From a virus, in the IMG/VR virus record IMGVR_UViG_3300013233_000093, positions 124,001-188,000 of that record: a stretch of DNA of 64,000 nt; one strand, written 5' to 3'. The translations under genes and the position numbers were made by a program. This document shows positions 17,663 to 26,026 of this stretch, in pieces; position 1 is the stretch's first letter; each line of letters starts with the position of its first letter. The notes under the pieces were generated by a model. That model saw only the letters and a program-made list of their open reading frames with translations, did no database searches and was not told the origin of the DNA.

Positions 17663-18235
17663 ATGAGCAAGCGATCCGCCCAAGTAAGGGTGCAGGATGC
17701 ATTAGCGATATTAAACCCTGGCGGGTCTTTGCATGCATCCGTATTTTCAGAAGACGGCAGTACATTCGTTACTGCTCGTAACGTTCGTGGCAATAAGAAG
17801 CGTGTTGTACGCATCTTCTACAACGAGGGCAGGGGGTTTGTAGAAGCGCCTATGTTAATGATGTCCAATACGCGTGATAAAAACGTGGTCTTGGGCGAGC
17901 GCGTTGGCGTGTCCGCTAAGGGCGATGTAATCGCGGTAGGTGGAATCTTAACAGACGGCACGGCTAAGTATCACATTTACGTATACGAGAAGCAGCTTAA
18001 GGGTCCGGAGTGGATACTTACTTCTGACGTAGAAATAGTAGGATCGTTTCGAACTCAGCTGCAACTCACGAGCATAACAGTGGCATCATCCACCAGCATT
18101 TTCGCTGATCGTAAACACACCACGGGCAATCTTGTCACGCGGTTTAACATTACCAAAGATGAAGAAGGTGTATGGGACGTAACAAGCCTAGCGCATACTT
18201 CTTTAACAACAGGAGTAAACTATGAAGCACAGTGA
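17663..18235 (+). CDS. Soluble propeller-like protein, 190 aa
   Basis: Blades: SVFSEDGSTFVTARNVRG (about 30-47, followed by KRVVRIFYNEG) and RVGVSAKGDVIAVGGILTDG (about 80-99, followed by HIYVYEKQ). The order 'DG - valine strand - variable loop - VxxY' is that of FG-GAP or WD-like blades. No membrane anchor. The last 14 bases overlap the next gene. First gene behind promoter copy 3. Confidence 0.65.
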   Translation: MSKRSAQVRVQDALAILNPGGSLHASVFSEDGSTFVTARNVRGNKKRVVRIFYNEGRGFVEAPMLMMSNTRDKNVVLGERVGVSAKGDVIAVGGILTDGTAKYHIYVYEKQLKGPEWILTSDVEIVGSFRTQLQLTSITVASSTSIFADRKHTTGNLVTRFNITKDEEGVWDVTSLAHTSLTTGVNYEAQ

Positions 18236-19082
18236 ATTACTTGAGTATGCACGTAAGGTATTCGACGGGGAAGTAAACGCAGGTACGAGTGAAGATTCTA
18301 ATGCCGTGTATGTAGCTGTATCTAAACGCCATCGCTTTGGTGTAAACTTCTATCTCTATCAAGACGGTGTATTTACACACGTCTGTGATTACGATAAAGG
18401 TTTTGTGGATCTTGATATCCATAACAACATCGCGTACATCGTAACGGGTACCCGGTCTACCATGGATGGCGATGGTGGCACAACAATCATTCGCTTTGAC
18501 GTGTCCACAGGTAAGGAATTAGGGACGATCGTCGCACCCCTACCCATTACACTAACTGCCATCGAAGTCTCCGGTAGCGGGCTCTATGCCTTCGTAGGCG
18601 TGGTTATGAAGGATGGTGAAACCGAAAGTCACATCTACACCTATGACATATCGGAACAAGACGGTGATTTGTCAGAACGTATCGCTGTGGTAAAGGGCAA
18701 GGTTGTAGAGATCCGGTATACGTATGGACTGCTGTTATACAGCGCAGTAGTAAACGACTCATTAGAAGTCTACGTATGTTACAACCAGCCGGACACGGCC
18801 ATGTGGGTCAATCTAAGAACACCCGCTATTCTTGGTCGCGAACATAACACCGCTAGACATCCGCTGTCTGGAGGAATGGTTATGCCACTCAAGTCAGAAG
18901 GTTACTGCGTAATCGCCACTGTAGGGGACACTGCATTAGTCTGGGTGGATCCTATCCAGGAAGCAACCAGCGTCATGATCGTTGGGCCAGGTACCGTAAC
19001 GGTACCAAACGTACTCATTGCGGGTAACCGCTTTGACGGTAAAGTCATCCTCGTAAACGGAGTACTGCATCATGACCGATAA
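18222..19082 (+). CDS. Soluble propeller-like protein, 286 aa
   Basis: Start ATG follows AACAGGAGTAAACT inside the end of the previous gene. Blade-like units: AVYVAVSKRHRFGVNFYLYQD (about 27-47), AIEVSGSGLYAFVGVVMKDG (about 121-140) and the stretch GYCVIATVGDTALVWVD (about 227-243). The C-terminal part carries one copy of a 47-bp DNA repeat whose other copy lies out of frame in the next gene. No membrane helices. Function unknown. Confidence 0.65.
   Translation: MKHSELLEYARKVFDGEVNAGTSEDSNAVYVAVSKRHRFGVNFYLYQDGVFTHVCDYDKGFVDLDIHNNIAYIVTGTRSTMDGDGGTTIIRFDVSTGKELGTIVAPLPITLTAIEVSGSGLYAFVGVVMKDGETESHIYTYDISEQDGDLSERIAVVKGKVVEIRYTYGLLLYSAVVNDSLEVYVCYNQPDTAMWVNLRTPAILGREHNTARHPLSGGMVMPLKSEGYCVIATVGDTALVWVDPIQEATSVMIVGPGTVTVPNVLIAGNRFDGKVILVNGVLHHDR
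18863..18909 (+). repeat. 47-bp dispersed repeat, copy A
   Basis: 46 of 47 bases match copy B at 19325-19371 in direct orientation, the only difference being T/C at 18902. Here it encodes LSGGMVMPLKSEGYC in the propeller-like gene. Confidence 0.95.
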
Positions 19083-19449
19083 GAAAGATGAACAAGCGTT
19101 TAACCAGCCTACCGCCGACGAGCTCGCGTTATATAGTACGAGCGCGTTACTTGAACAGACACTAACATCGCGTTGTGCTGTAAAGGACGAGGACTATGTG
19201 AATAATTGGTTACGTGAAAACGATTCCGCAGCTCGTGACCATTTACAACGTACGCAGGCGTACAACCTTAATGGCATTTCAGGTAGTACCGGGCCTGGGC
19301 GCGGAATGACCCAACCAAGTATCGGCTGTCTGGAGGAATGGTTATGCCACTCAAGTCAGAAGGCTACTGCGCGGGGAATGACCCCTGGGGTCGTACAATG
19401 CGACGAGACGGCTTACGTATCGCGTTTACCGGAGGGTGATGATGACTAA
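19072..19449 (+). CDS. Hypothetical protein with chimeric C-terminus, 125 aa
   Basis: The first ~85 residues are polar and helical (ALYSTSALLEQTLTSRCAVK). From residue ~85 on the frame runs through copy B of the 47-bp repeat in a different frame from copy A, giving CLEEWLCHSSQKAT instead of SGGMVMPLKSEG. The remainder to the stop looks non-native. The simplest view is that a duplication fused foreign codons to the end of this gene. A 33-codon frame starting at 19338 behind GGAGGA reads copy B as in copy A. Function unknown. Confidence 0.5.
   Translation: MTDKKDEQAFNQPTADELALYSTSALLEQTLTSRCAVKDEDYVNNWLRENDSAARDHLQRTQAYNLNGISGSTGPGRGMTQPSIGCLEEWLCHSSQKATARGMTPGVVQCDETAYVSRLPEGDDD
19325..19371 (+). 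repeat. 47-bp dispersed repeat, copy B
   Basis: Matches 18863-18909 at 46 of 47 bases but lies in another reading frame of its host gene. It carries a TGGAGGAATGGTTATG segment that could act as a ribosome-binding site and start. Confidence 0.9.
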
Positions 19450-19735
19450 CCCACTTAAGAAGTTTTTAGATGAGCAGATACAGGGTAAACGTATGAAGTC
19501 TCTTCGTAAGGGTATTGTACACGACGCAACGAAGAAGGCGGCTGAAGACGAGATGTTACCACCAGCGGCCTTTTTGAGTTTGCACGGAGGACCATCAGAC
19601 CATCCCAATGATGTCGCGTCACAACGCAGTACTCCAAATAACCACGACACCACGCCCACCACACACGATGACAGTGATTCCTCCGACTCAGACTCGGGAG
19701 GGTGTGTTCGTGACAGCGGCGGAGGAGGGGATTAA
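19439..19735 (+). CDS. Small protein with Ser/Asp/Gly-Cys tail, 98 aa
   Basis: ATG at 19439 or 19442 follows CCGGAGGGTG. Residues 1-50 are a basic helical part (LKKFLDEQIQGKRMKSLRKG). The C-terminal ~45 residues are low complexity: HDDSDSSDSDSGGC and then a glycine run. The tail resembles that of the protein at 24200-25246 (SSSYDGSSGGCD). Function unknown; the shared tail suggests a common targeting or binding role for the two. Confidence 0.55.
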   Translation: MMTNPLKKFLDEQIQGKRMKSLRKGIVHDATKKAAEDEMLPPAAFLSLHGGPSDHPNDVASQRSTPNNHDTTPTTHDDSDSSDSDSGGCVRDSGGGGD

Positions 19736-19892
19736 AAGAACGTTGTGGCATGACCGGCTTGATTGGACATACCACAGGTACACCAAACCGGGATTATACA
19801 ATCCCGATACTAAACCGGAGGTAAATATAAATGTTGAAAAGATTAAGATCCAGACTGTGGGCGATTTATCACGGTTCAGAAGAAGTACCTGA
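19710..19892 (+). CDS. Possible small overlapping gene, 60 aa
   Basis: A GTG at 19710 follows CGGGAGGG with good spacing and opens a frame (MTAAEEGIKRTLWHDRLDWTYH...) that fills the otherwise empty 95 bases between two genes and overlaps the next gene by 62 bases. Aromatic and charged residues look protein-like. The rival view is that the gap is untranslated and holds only a hairpin at 19792-19809. Not recognised. Confidence 0.35.
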   Translation: MTAAEEGIKRTLWHDRLDWTYHRYTKPGLYNPDTKPEVNINVEKIKIQTVGDLSRFRRST

Positions 19893-20496
19893 GAAGAAGT
19901 CACCTTGGGAATCGCTTGCACCTAACACCAATGTTACTGAATGGGTGTCTAACGGCGGAGACCCGCTTATACCGGGACAGGGTGTGGCTAACTTAGACCA
20001 TCGTGTTATGGTGTCAGAACAGTTTAAAGACGACGATGCGGGTAATCAGATACCAGGAGATATCGGCGTTAGCGTGTTCTTTAGAAGTAAGGCAAAGACA
20101 CCCACAACGTATAAAACGGTTCCGATGTGCATGGCGTTAAAGGACGACTCGTTGATTACGGTTTCTGAGGATCATGTCGCAACACGGTATAACTTACACT
20201 GTGGATGTGTGGAGCATCATAGACTGGGCTTTACGGGCGACGACGTTGTTCGTTACTTCTGGGTTAGCGAGTTATCCGCGGTAGTGGTGGTCGGCACAGG
20301 CGCATCCCGGACAAGGGCATACGGCATCACGATGAACGGCGTGGCCACGATCGCCATTGCAGATCATTACGGGGCGGTATCCGTACACAGTCCAGGTGAC
20401 GGCACAGTACTCGTAAAGATAGGAGACCTGTCTTATCCATTGGACGTCACAAAGTACCATACGAAGCATTACGCTAAAGGAACCGGTTACGCGTAA
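19831..20496 (+). CDS. Propeller-like protein, 221 aa
   Basis: Start ATG follows ACCGGAGGTAAATATAA. The N-terminus is basic (MLKRLRSRLWAIYHGSEEV). Repeats: MCMALKDDSLITVSEDHVATRY (about 90-111), YFWVSELSAVVVVGTGAS (about 134-151), AVSVHSPGDGTVLVKIGD (about 176-193). These follow the family rhythm though the DG positions are eroded. No membrane segment. The N-terminal MFKWLRK/MLKRLRS type of start recurs in the 24200 gene. Confidence 0.55.
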   Translation: MLKRLRSRLWAIYHGSEEVPEKKSPWESLAPNTNVTEWVSNGGDPLIPGQGVANLDHRVMVSEQFKDDDAGNQIPGDIGVSVFFRSKAKTPTTYKTVPMCMALKDDSLITVSEDHVATRYNLHCGCVEHHRLGFTGDDVVRYFWVSELSAVVVVGTGASRTRAYGITMNGVATIAIADHYGAVSVHSPGDGTVLVKIGDLSYPLDVTKYHTKHYAKGTGYA

Positions 20497-20532
20497 TTCA
20501 TGTAACAAACAACCAACCAGAAGGTATAAACC

Positions 20533-21792
20533 ATGAAGAACAAAAACACACTTACACCCATTGCCACGCATGCATACAAAGACGATTCGCTTGTAATCAG
20601 TCTTCAGTATCCAGACACAGGCATTGAGACAGTCCGTGGTACAATCGATGTACCAGCTATGCTAGAAGGTATGGAGGGCACCCCTGATATACAAGTGACC
20701 ACCCACGGCACCTTTGTGCTTTTGATCGTGGAGAACAAAGTCAAGGTATTCGACGCCATGTCCGCACAGGACGTGTTCAGTGCTGAACTGACCAAACCAG
20801 TAAGTGGATCGGTCATCATGTCCACTGCGTTGTATCTCTTGACTGAGACGGACAGTTGCAAATGGCTGATGGCAGTTGACTTAGGTACCGGCAAGTTTAA
20901 TAATTACACAGTGTCTCCTAAGGCATACGATGAGATTTTAAACAAGTGGATGAAGACCACTCCAGACGGCAAGGCACGACTGCTTTCTCGGTATCCTTCA
21001 GCACCCACTACTATGGACTACAACAGCGTACACGTACGACTACCAAATGAAACACAGGCGTCTAACTCATTTGGGGAAATCGAGATCACCCCGACTGGCT
21101 TTGAGTACAAAATGCCCAATAGCGAAGACTGGCAGGTCGTAGCGGTGGATGAGTTGTCGTATGTGGATCGCACTAAGACATGTATTTTCTACACCACTAC
21201 TGCAGGTGCTGTGTATTGCATTGATCTAGACGCGACTGAGTTGTCACGCCTTACTGACTTACAGGTCGATTTAAAGCACGGTCTTGCAGGCATTGCTTCG
21301 ACCGCAGGCAGTGACGACGTCTTAATGGTGACCAGCAGCAGCGGTCGTTATCTACGTGTCTACGCGAAGGGCGTAGTAGCGGAGGACTATCCAGTAACCT
21401 ATCCGATTGTAAATGCCGCAGTTATTAACTCGACCACAGCACTCGTTGCTTTGGACAAATCCCGCCCAGGGCAAGAGACATTGCCAAGACTATACCTTTG
21501 CGATCTCGCCACTGGCACAGTGCTTACTAAATCGTCAAGTCCTGTGCGTGTGTTAAACGAGTCTATGGATTACATTGTGAGCGCTGCTCTAGGTGGTGTG
21601 GACGGTAAGACACTGGTCGTAGTCAACACAGAAGGCGAATACATGACACTACTGGAAAAGAAAGCCGCTTCCAGCAGCGAGTATGTCGCAAAGGGCACCA
21701 CCATGCATGCATGGTACCAATGCGATTCAGAAGGCATTCCCACAGAAGATGAGTCTGGGGACACAGAGGGCGACGCAGTAAGCGTCGTATAA
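20533..21792 (+). CDS. Large propeller-like protein, 419 aa
   Basis: Longest soluble member of the 13-25 kb family. The chain is beta-rich throughout with repeated 'TFVLLIVENKVKVFDAMSAQ', 'TALYLLTETDSCKWLMAVDL', 'KTCIFYTTTAGAVYCIDLDA', 'DVLMVTSSSGRYLRVYAKG' and 'KTLVVVNTEGEYMTLLEK' units. These are five or more blades, enough in principle for a closed propeller, and of the WD/PQQ style 'value - variable - label'. C-terminus acidic (DESGDTEGDAVSVV). Ribosome-binding site AGAAGG. No signal peptide, so it acts in the cytoplasm or in the virion. Confidence 0.65.
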   Translation: MKNKNTLTPIATHAYKDDSLVISLQYPDTGIETVRGTIDVPAMLEGMEGTPDIQVTTHGTFVLLIVENKVKVFDAMSAQDVFSAELTKPVSGSVIMSTALYLLTETDSCKWLMAVDLGTGKFNNYTVSPKAYDEILNKWMKTTPDGKARLLSRYPSAPTTMDYNSVHVRLPNETQASNSFGEIEITPTGFEYKMPNSEDWQVVAVDELSYVDRTKTCIFYTTTAGAVYCIDLDATELSRLTDLQVDLKHGLAGIASTAGSDDVLMVTSSSGRYLRVYAKGVVAEDYPVTYPIVNAAVINSTTALVALDKSRPGQETLPRLYLCDLATGTVLTKSSSPVRVLNESMDYIVSAALGGVDGKTLVVVNTEGEYMTLLEKKAASSSEYVAKGTTMHAWYQCDSEGIPTEDESGDTEGDAVSVV

Positions 21793-21801
21793 CGTAAACA
21801 A

Positions 21802-21824
21802 GCACCGTCCATTATGGACGGTGC
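21802..21824 (+). terminator. Hairpin, probable weak terminator
   Basis: Nine-bp perfect stem (21802-21810 with 21816-21824), without a good T-run. It ends the propeller gene unit 22 bases before the next start. Confidence 0.5.
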
Positions 21825-21845
21825 TATGCTGTAATAGGAGGAGTC

Positions 21846-22016
21846 ATGTTAAAGTATTTGGCCATACTAAAGAACGACGGGATACCGTTGTTAACGGACA
21901 TCGTGGATGAGTCAGGTTATCGCTTCTATACGAGATCGGGGTTTAGCAGGTTTTGGAGGTATGGGCTTTTAGCGTATTTGATTACCGTATTAACGGTACT
22001 CGTAATTTTGCAGTGA
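21846..22016 (+). CDS. Small tail-anchored membrane protein, 56 aa
   Basis: ATG follows AATAGGAGGAGTC. Thirty-five polar residues lead to a single helix (YGLLAYLITVLTVLVILQ) that ends at the stop, the same tail-anchor layout as the blade proteins upstream but without blades. Function unknown. Confidence 0.65.
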   Translation: MLKYLAILKNDGIPLLTDIVDESGYRFYTRSGFSRFWRYGLLAYLITVLTVLVILQ

Positions 22017-22034
22017 AATAGTAAGGTGGGTAGT

Positions 22035-22214
22035 ATGAAATGTGGACTAATGATTTACACGCACAGCGGACTGTGGTCTAGGCCTGTAATGCGGATGTGT
22101 AACGCGTGTAAACAGTTTAACACGTGTACGATAACAGCACTCGAAGTGCGTAACTACAGAAGGAATCGGTTACATGAAGAATCAAACAATCGCGTCTCTG
22201 GAAAACATGCTTAA
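22035..22214 (+). CDS. Small cysteine-containing protein, 59 aa
   Basis: ATG at 22035 follows AAGGTGGG. Residues MKCGLMIYTHSG ... CNACKQFNTC hold a CxxC-x4-C set that could bind zinc, with an Arg/Asn-rich C-terminus. The last 41 bases overlap the ligase gene. It may be translationally linked to the ligase. No family recognised. Confidence 0.5.
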   Translation: MKCGLMIYTHSGLWSRPVMRMCNACKQFNTCTITALEVRNYRRNRLHEESNNRVSGKHA

Positions 22215-24153
22215 GCAGTTAACGCGCGAGTACACAGAGAACGGCAAGACAGATTTATCCGACGCGGCATTCGACGTGTTGCGTTCTAAGCTGGTGGCAT
22301 TGTACGACGGCAAGGTACCTGCTAAATCCGTGCTAAACGCAGTAGGTGCACCGCCTGCGTTGGGTGTGACTAAAACAGTCACTCGTAAGATTCCCATGGA
22401 GTCGTTAGCGAATGCGTTCTCAGACGAAGACATTCAAACGTTTTGTGATAAGGTACAGCAAGCGTACATAGAAGTACACGGCAAGAACGCTCGTCCAAAG
22501 TACCTTGTGGAGCCTAAGTGGGACGGACTGGCTTGTGAGTTAACATACGAGCCTGGGAAAGAAGTGCGTGCGTCTACACGAGGAGACGGCACGATAGGTG
22601 AGGATATCTCTATCACAGTCGGTAAAATGACTGATTCGATACCCCGTACAATCAAGTTCGATAAGACTTTGACTATTCGAGGCGAGATTGTCATGACCCG
22701 TGCTGACATGGATAAATGGAACAACGACCAGACTTGGGCGCGTAATAAACCATTGGTGTCTCCAAGGTCTGCGGCATCCGGGTCTGTCAAAAAGATGAAC
22801 GATCCGATGTCTAACGAGATAAGACCCTTGAAGTTCATGCCATACGCTTATGTTATCGATGGGTTAGTGCATACCACAGACGTATCCATCACGGATGCGT
22901 TTCCAGCCACTAAAGCACTTACTGCCTTCGGTGGCCACGAGTCCGTAGTGACTGCGTGTCTTACAACACTGTCGTACGCCGGTACTACCGACGATGTGCC
23001 CGATACTGACGGTGTAGTGATAAAGGTAAAGTGTCCTAAGGTACGAGCCTACATGGGGTCTACGTCGCATCACCCCAGATGGGCGATTGCACGTAAATGG
23101 GCACCTGCTAAATCCATTACTCCGTTATTAAGCGTTAGATGGAGCGTAGGTCAGTCTGGCGATATTACACCGGTGGCAGTCCTAGCACCTGTGCAGGTAG
23201 GTGACGTGATGGTGTCGTCCGCACAGTTGTTTAACATGGCACACATCAAGGCGCTTGACTTGATGATCGGCCAAGACGTATACATCCACAGAGCCGGAGA
23301 AGTCGTGCCTGAATTAATCGGCCCTGTCCCTGACACGATTCATAACGATTGTCGTGAGATCAAAGCTCCGATTCGCTGTCCCAGCTGTGGCAGTAAGGTG
23401 GTGGTGGAACCTAAGTCTAGCGTGGTCTCGTGTCCGTATACAGAAGGTTGTCCAGAACAGGTCATTGGTAGATTGTATCGTGCGTTCGGCAAGCATGGCT
23501 TGGATGTAAAAGGCCTCGGAGTCAAAACCTTGCAGCGCTTCTATTTAGAATGTGAGGTTATGCATCCAATAGACTTGCTGGAGTTAGATACGGATGAGTT
23601 GATAAAGGGGTTTGGATCGGCATTGGAGGCGACTAAGTACGTCACCTACTTGATCGCACATGAAGTGCCGTACAACAAGTTTATCTTCGCGTTAGCTATT
23701 CCAGGCGTGGGCAAAAGTTTGTCACTTACTTTGGCAAAACGGTTTAAGACCATCGCCGGTTTATTCACAGCCACTGTAGAAGAGTTAGCGGATCTGCCTG
23801 ACGTAAGTAAGGAATCCGCCGTGAGAATATCGGAGTTTCTACAGGACGAAGATAATTGCGTAACTGCAAATGCAATAACAGACCACGTTCGACTTTCGTA
23901 TACCACGTATCGGGATAACGCATTTTCTCATAAACGGGTGTGTGTAACAGGGTCGTTCTCAGGAGCGTCTAGATCCGAGGTGACTACTGCACTGGAAAAC
24001 TCCAACGCTAAGGTTATGTCTTCTTTAAGCAAACGTGCCGACTACCTTATCATGGGTTCGTCTGGAGTGGGCAAGAAGAAAACCAAAGCGGCTTTGGATT
24101 ATGGCATAGAACTTATCACAGAAGACGAGGTCTATAAGATTTTAGATCTTTAA
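22174..24153 (+). CDS. ligA: NAD-dependent DNA ligase
   Basis: Seals nicks in duplex DNA, using NAD+ to adenylate its active-site lysine and releasing NMN. The 659 residues carry the normal LigA order: the Ia and adenylation domain with EPKWDGLA (active-site Lys115 in KxDG), the later adenylation motif DGVVIKVK (about 280), an OB fold, a four-cysteine zinc finger (CPSCG and CPYTEGC, about 401-430), helix-hairpin-helix repeats (about 480-570) and a BRCT domain (from about 586, VCVTGSFSGASRSEV). Length matches cellular LigA (about 670). It sits in the middle of the propeller block and is unlike T4-type ATP ligases. The NAD+ demand links it to the salvage genes at 31-33.5 kb. Confidence 0.95.
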   Translation: MKNQTIASLENMLKQLTREYTENGKTDLSDAAFDVLRSKLVALYDGKVPAKSVLNAVGAPPALGVTKTVTRKIPMESLANAFSDEDIQTFCDKVQQAYIEVHGKNARPKYLVEPKWDGLACELTYEPGKEVRASTRGDGTIGEDISITVGKMTDSIPRTIKFDKTLTIRGEIVMTRADMDKWNNDQTWARNKPLVSPRSAASGSVKKMNDPMSNEIRPLKFMPYAYVIDGLVHTTDVSITDAFPATKALTAFGGHESVVTACLTTLSYAGTTDDVPDTDGVVIKVKCPKVRAYMGSTSHHPRWAIARKWAPAKSITPLLSVRWSVGQSGDITPVAVLAPVQVGDVMVSSAQLFNMAHIKALDLMIGQDVYIHRAGEVVPELIGPVPDTIHNDCREIKAPIRCPSCGSKVVVEPKSSVVSCPYTEGCPEQVIGRLYRAFGKHGLDVKGLGVKTLQRFYLECEVMHPIDLLELDTDELIKGFGSALEATKYVTYLIAHEVPYNKFIFALAIPGVGKSLSLTLAKRFKTIAGLFTATVEELADLPDVSKESAVRISEFLQDEDNCVTANAITDHVRLSYTTYRDNAFSHKRVCVTGSFSGASRSEVTTALENSNAKVMSSLSKRADYLIMGSSGVGKKKTKAALDYGIELITEDEVYKILDL

Positions 24154-24156
24154 CAA

Positions 24157-24180
24157 CCCCAGGTGTCCATACGGACACCT
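24157..24180 (+). terminator. Hairpin after ligase gene
   Basis: Eight-bp perfect stem at 24161-24168 with 24173-24180 (AGGTGTCC and its complement). It lacks a T-run, so it may be a processing or stabilising hairpin rather than a true terminator. Confidence 0.45.
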
Positions 24181-24199
24181 AACACAGAGGTATTTAGAA

Positions 24200-25246
24200 A
24201 TGTTTAAATGGTTACGTAAGTTTTTCACCTTCCCAGAAGACGCAGTGAACACCTACATACCGGAGGAACGGGTGGCGTTCCGTCAATACACGTACGACCA
24301 AAGCGATAGTGCCGAGGAAAACAAATACCGATTGCCTATCGGAGGGTATTCAACACACGAAGACAGGTTTATATGCAATTTAGGCGGCACGGTCTATATA
24401 GGGGACAGGCACGAGCTCCGTAATTCGTTAAGCGTGTCAGGTGATTTAGCCAACATAGATGTGTCTAAACTAACACGGATTACAAGCAACCAAGTCCTCA
24501 TCGCACATGTACACAGTTACTCAGACTACAGCTCCGTAGTGGTGTGTAAGAACGGGGATGTATTGCATCATTCGTTTTATAGACCTACACGCGTTGGTTT
24601 TGAAGGTACAAATGACGATCGTGTAAACACCAAGGTGGGATGGGTTAAAGACGGCTTGCTTCTGGATGCAACGGCGAATGAGTTTGACACTGGAGTGTAC
24701 CTTCTTAGAGGAGGAACGCACTGGTGTGGCGTGGTGATGGTAATACCGGAGGGACACAGCGCTACACGCTTGCATGGTGCGATAACAGACCCCGACGAAA
24801 TAGCCACGGCACGAATAGAAACAAACATGCCTAGAACGTGCGAGGTCATTACCCGTAATTACCACGCATTGCTCAGTTTTAAGTCTAATGCGTGTTGTAT
24901 CGTAAAACGCACGGGCAATCGTGATAAAATGTCGTGGACGTCACACGATGTTGCTGCATTGCATAACCGTGGCGAGTTGTTGCCTGATAATTATAAAGTG
25001 TTACTGCTTGAAGAACTTCGCGCTGGGTTTAATGACATGGTTGATGCAGGTACGCGCTCTGGCAATAAGTCGGACTACGCATTCGTAATATCACCAACCA
25101 TGGACAACTGCACTATCTACGGCGTCCAACATCGCACTGAATCACATGTAAGTCATGATTCATCCCATAGTAGCGATCACGGATCGTCGCACTGTTCCCC
25201 GGACACGAGTTCAAGTTACGACGGGTCATCCGGTGGTTGCGATTAG
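24200..25246 (+). CDS. Propeller-like protein with Ser/Asp/His tail, 348 aa
   Basis: Start follows CACAGAGGTATTTAGAA. N-terminus MFKWLRKFF is amphipathic and could touch membranes. The centre has blade-like units: FICNLGGTVYIGDRHEL, QVLIAHVHSYSDYSSVVVCKNG and GLLLDATANEFDTGVYLLRGG. The C-terminal ~35 residues are low complexity (HDSSHSSDHGSSHCSPD, then SSSYDGSSGGCD), like the tail of the 19439 protein. No enzymatic motif. Function unknown. Confidence 0.6.
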   Translation: MFKWLRKFFTFPEDAVNTYIPEERVAFRQYTYDQSDSAEENKYRLPIGGYSTHEDRFICNLGGTVYIGDRHELRNSLSVSGDLANIDVSKLTRITSNQVLIAHVHSYSDYSSVVVCKNGDVLHHSFYRPTRVGFEGTNDDRVNTKVGWVKDGLLLDATANEFDTGVYLLRGGTHWCGVVMVIPEGHSATRLHGAITDPDEIATARIETNMPRTCEVITRNYHALLSFKSNACCIVKRTGNRDKMSWTSHDVAALHNRGELLPDNYKVLLLEELRAGFNDMVDAGTRSGNKSDYAFVISPTMDNCTIYGVQHRTESHVSHDSSHSSDHGSSHCSPDTSSSYDGSSGGCD

Positions 25247-25391
25247 CCCGCATAAAGCCTTTGTTAAACCCCCACTTCCTAAACCGGTAGTAGTTAGGAC
25301 TGTGAGGATAACAAAGGTTAGGATACAAAGAGTTTATTCACAGTACGGCGCATTACGCGCAAACAACAAGAGGATTCAACATGAGCATTAA
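25155..25391 (+). CDS. Possible overlapping gene, 78 aa
   Basis: An open frame that overlaps the previous gene by 92 bases, fills the 134-base gap and runs 11 bases into the next gene. Its C-terminal part (FVKPPLPKPVVVRTVRITKV) is Pro/Val/Arg-rich. No good ribosome-binding site is seen at the ATG, so it may be chance. Overlaps of this type are, however, common in this genome. Confidence 0.25.
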   Translation: MIHPIVAITDRRTVPRTRVQVTTGHPVVAISPHKAFVKPPLPKPVVVRTVRITKVRIQRVYSQYGALRANNKRIQHEH

Positions 25392-25977
25392 AAGTTATAA
25401 CTTCTGGATGGGCGAGGTTTACTGTGGCGCGGTTACACACTTACGTCATTACGACGGTGACACTGCACCCGTGTACGAGCTGTTACAATACACCAACGGT
25501 GTAGTGGCTATGCCCTTTAACCCCAATAACAAGGCACGACCTAAGCAGAACGCACGGTTTAAGTTGTTTCATGACACACTTGCCAGTGCGATCACAGCAG
25601 GTGACTGGGAGGATGTCGATGAATTACACGACCAGCTGAAAAACATCGCAGCGGATAACCCCTCACACATTACCGAGTACCTCGGATACAATCCATACAT
25701 GGCACTGTTCGAGGACGACGCGGACGGTAACATGGCCTTTAACTTATGTGAGGCGGTTCGTGTCATGACGTGTCACGATTGGGGCTGTGACAAACAGAGC
25801 ATGTTAGATGAGTTACAACAGTTCATTTACACCGGTGTCTCTGATCGTGCATGGACAGATATGGTGATTGATCACATTGATGTTAATCCACCAACCGTAC
25901 ACATTGTACCGACTAATGCAATCGAGTCCATTGTGGCGGAATTGCAGAACGAAGGCTATACCGTCCAAGAGGCATAA
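25381..25977 (+). CDS. Hypothetical protein, 198 aa
   Basis: Start follows AAGAGGATTCAAC. A beta-strand-rich first third (MGEVYCGAVTHLRHYDGDTA) leads into helical, acidic sequence (LVDELHDQLKNIAAD-like and LCEAVRVMTCHDWGCDKQS). Two cysteine-histidine pairs (CHDWGC) are visible. No family recognised. It is followed by a strong terminator, ending the block that started at promoter copy 3. Confidence 0.7.
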   Translation: MSIKSYNFWMGEVYCGAVTHLRHYDGDTAPVYELLQYTNGVVAMPFNPNNKARPKQNARFKLFHDTLASAITAGDWEDVDELHDQLKNIAADNPSHITEYLGYNPYMALFEDDADGNMAFNLCEAVRVMTCHDWGCDKQSMLDELQQFIYTGVSDRAWTDMVIDHIDVNPPTVHIVPTNAIESIVAELQNEGYTVQEA

Positions 25978-25985
25978 CTCAACTA

Positions 25986-26015
25986 CAGGGTGTCGTTACA
26001 CCCTGTTTTTTTTTT
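25986..26015 (+). terminator. Strong rho-independent terminator
   Basis: Eight-bp stem (25986-25993 with 25998-26005), CGTT loop and a run of nine to ten T. Confidence 0.92.
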
Positions 26016-26026
26016 AAGGATTTAGA

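Noticed and set aside
19608-19709. N-terminal extension of the small overlapping gene
   Set aside because: It overlaps a low-complexity coding stretch in another frame and has no ribosome-binding site; only the part from 19710 is kept, with low confidence.
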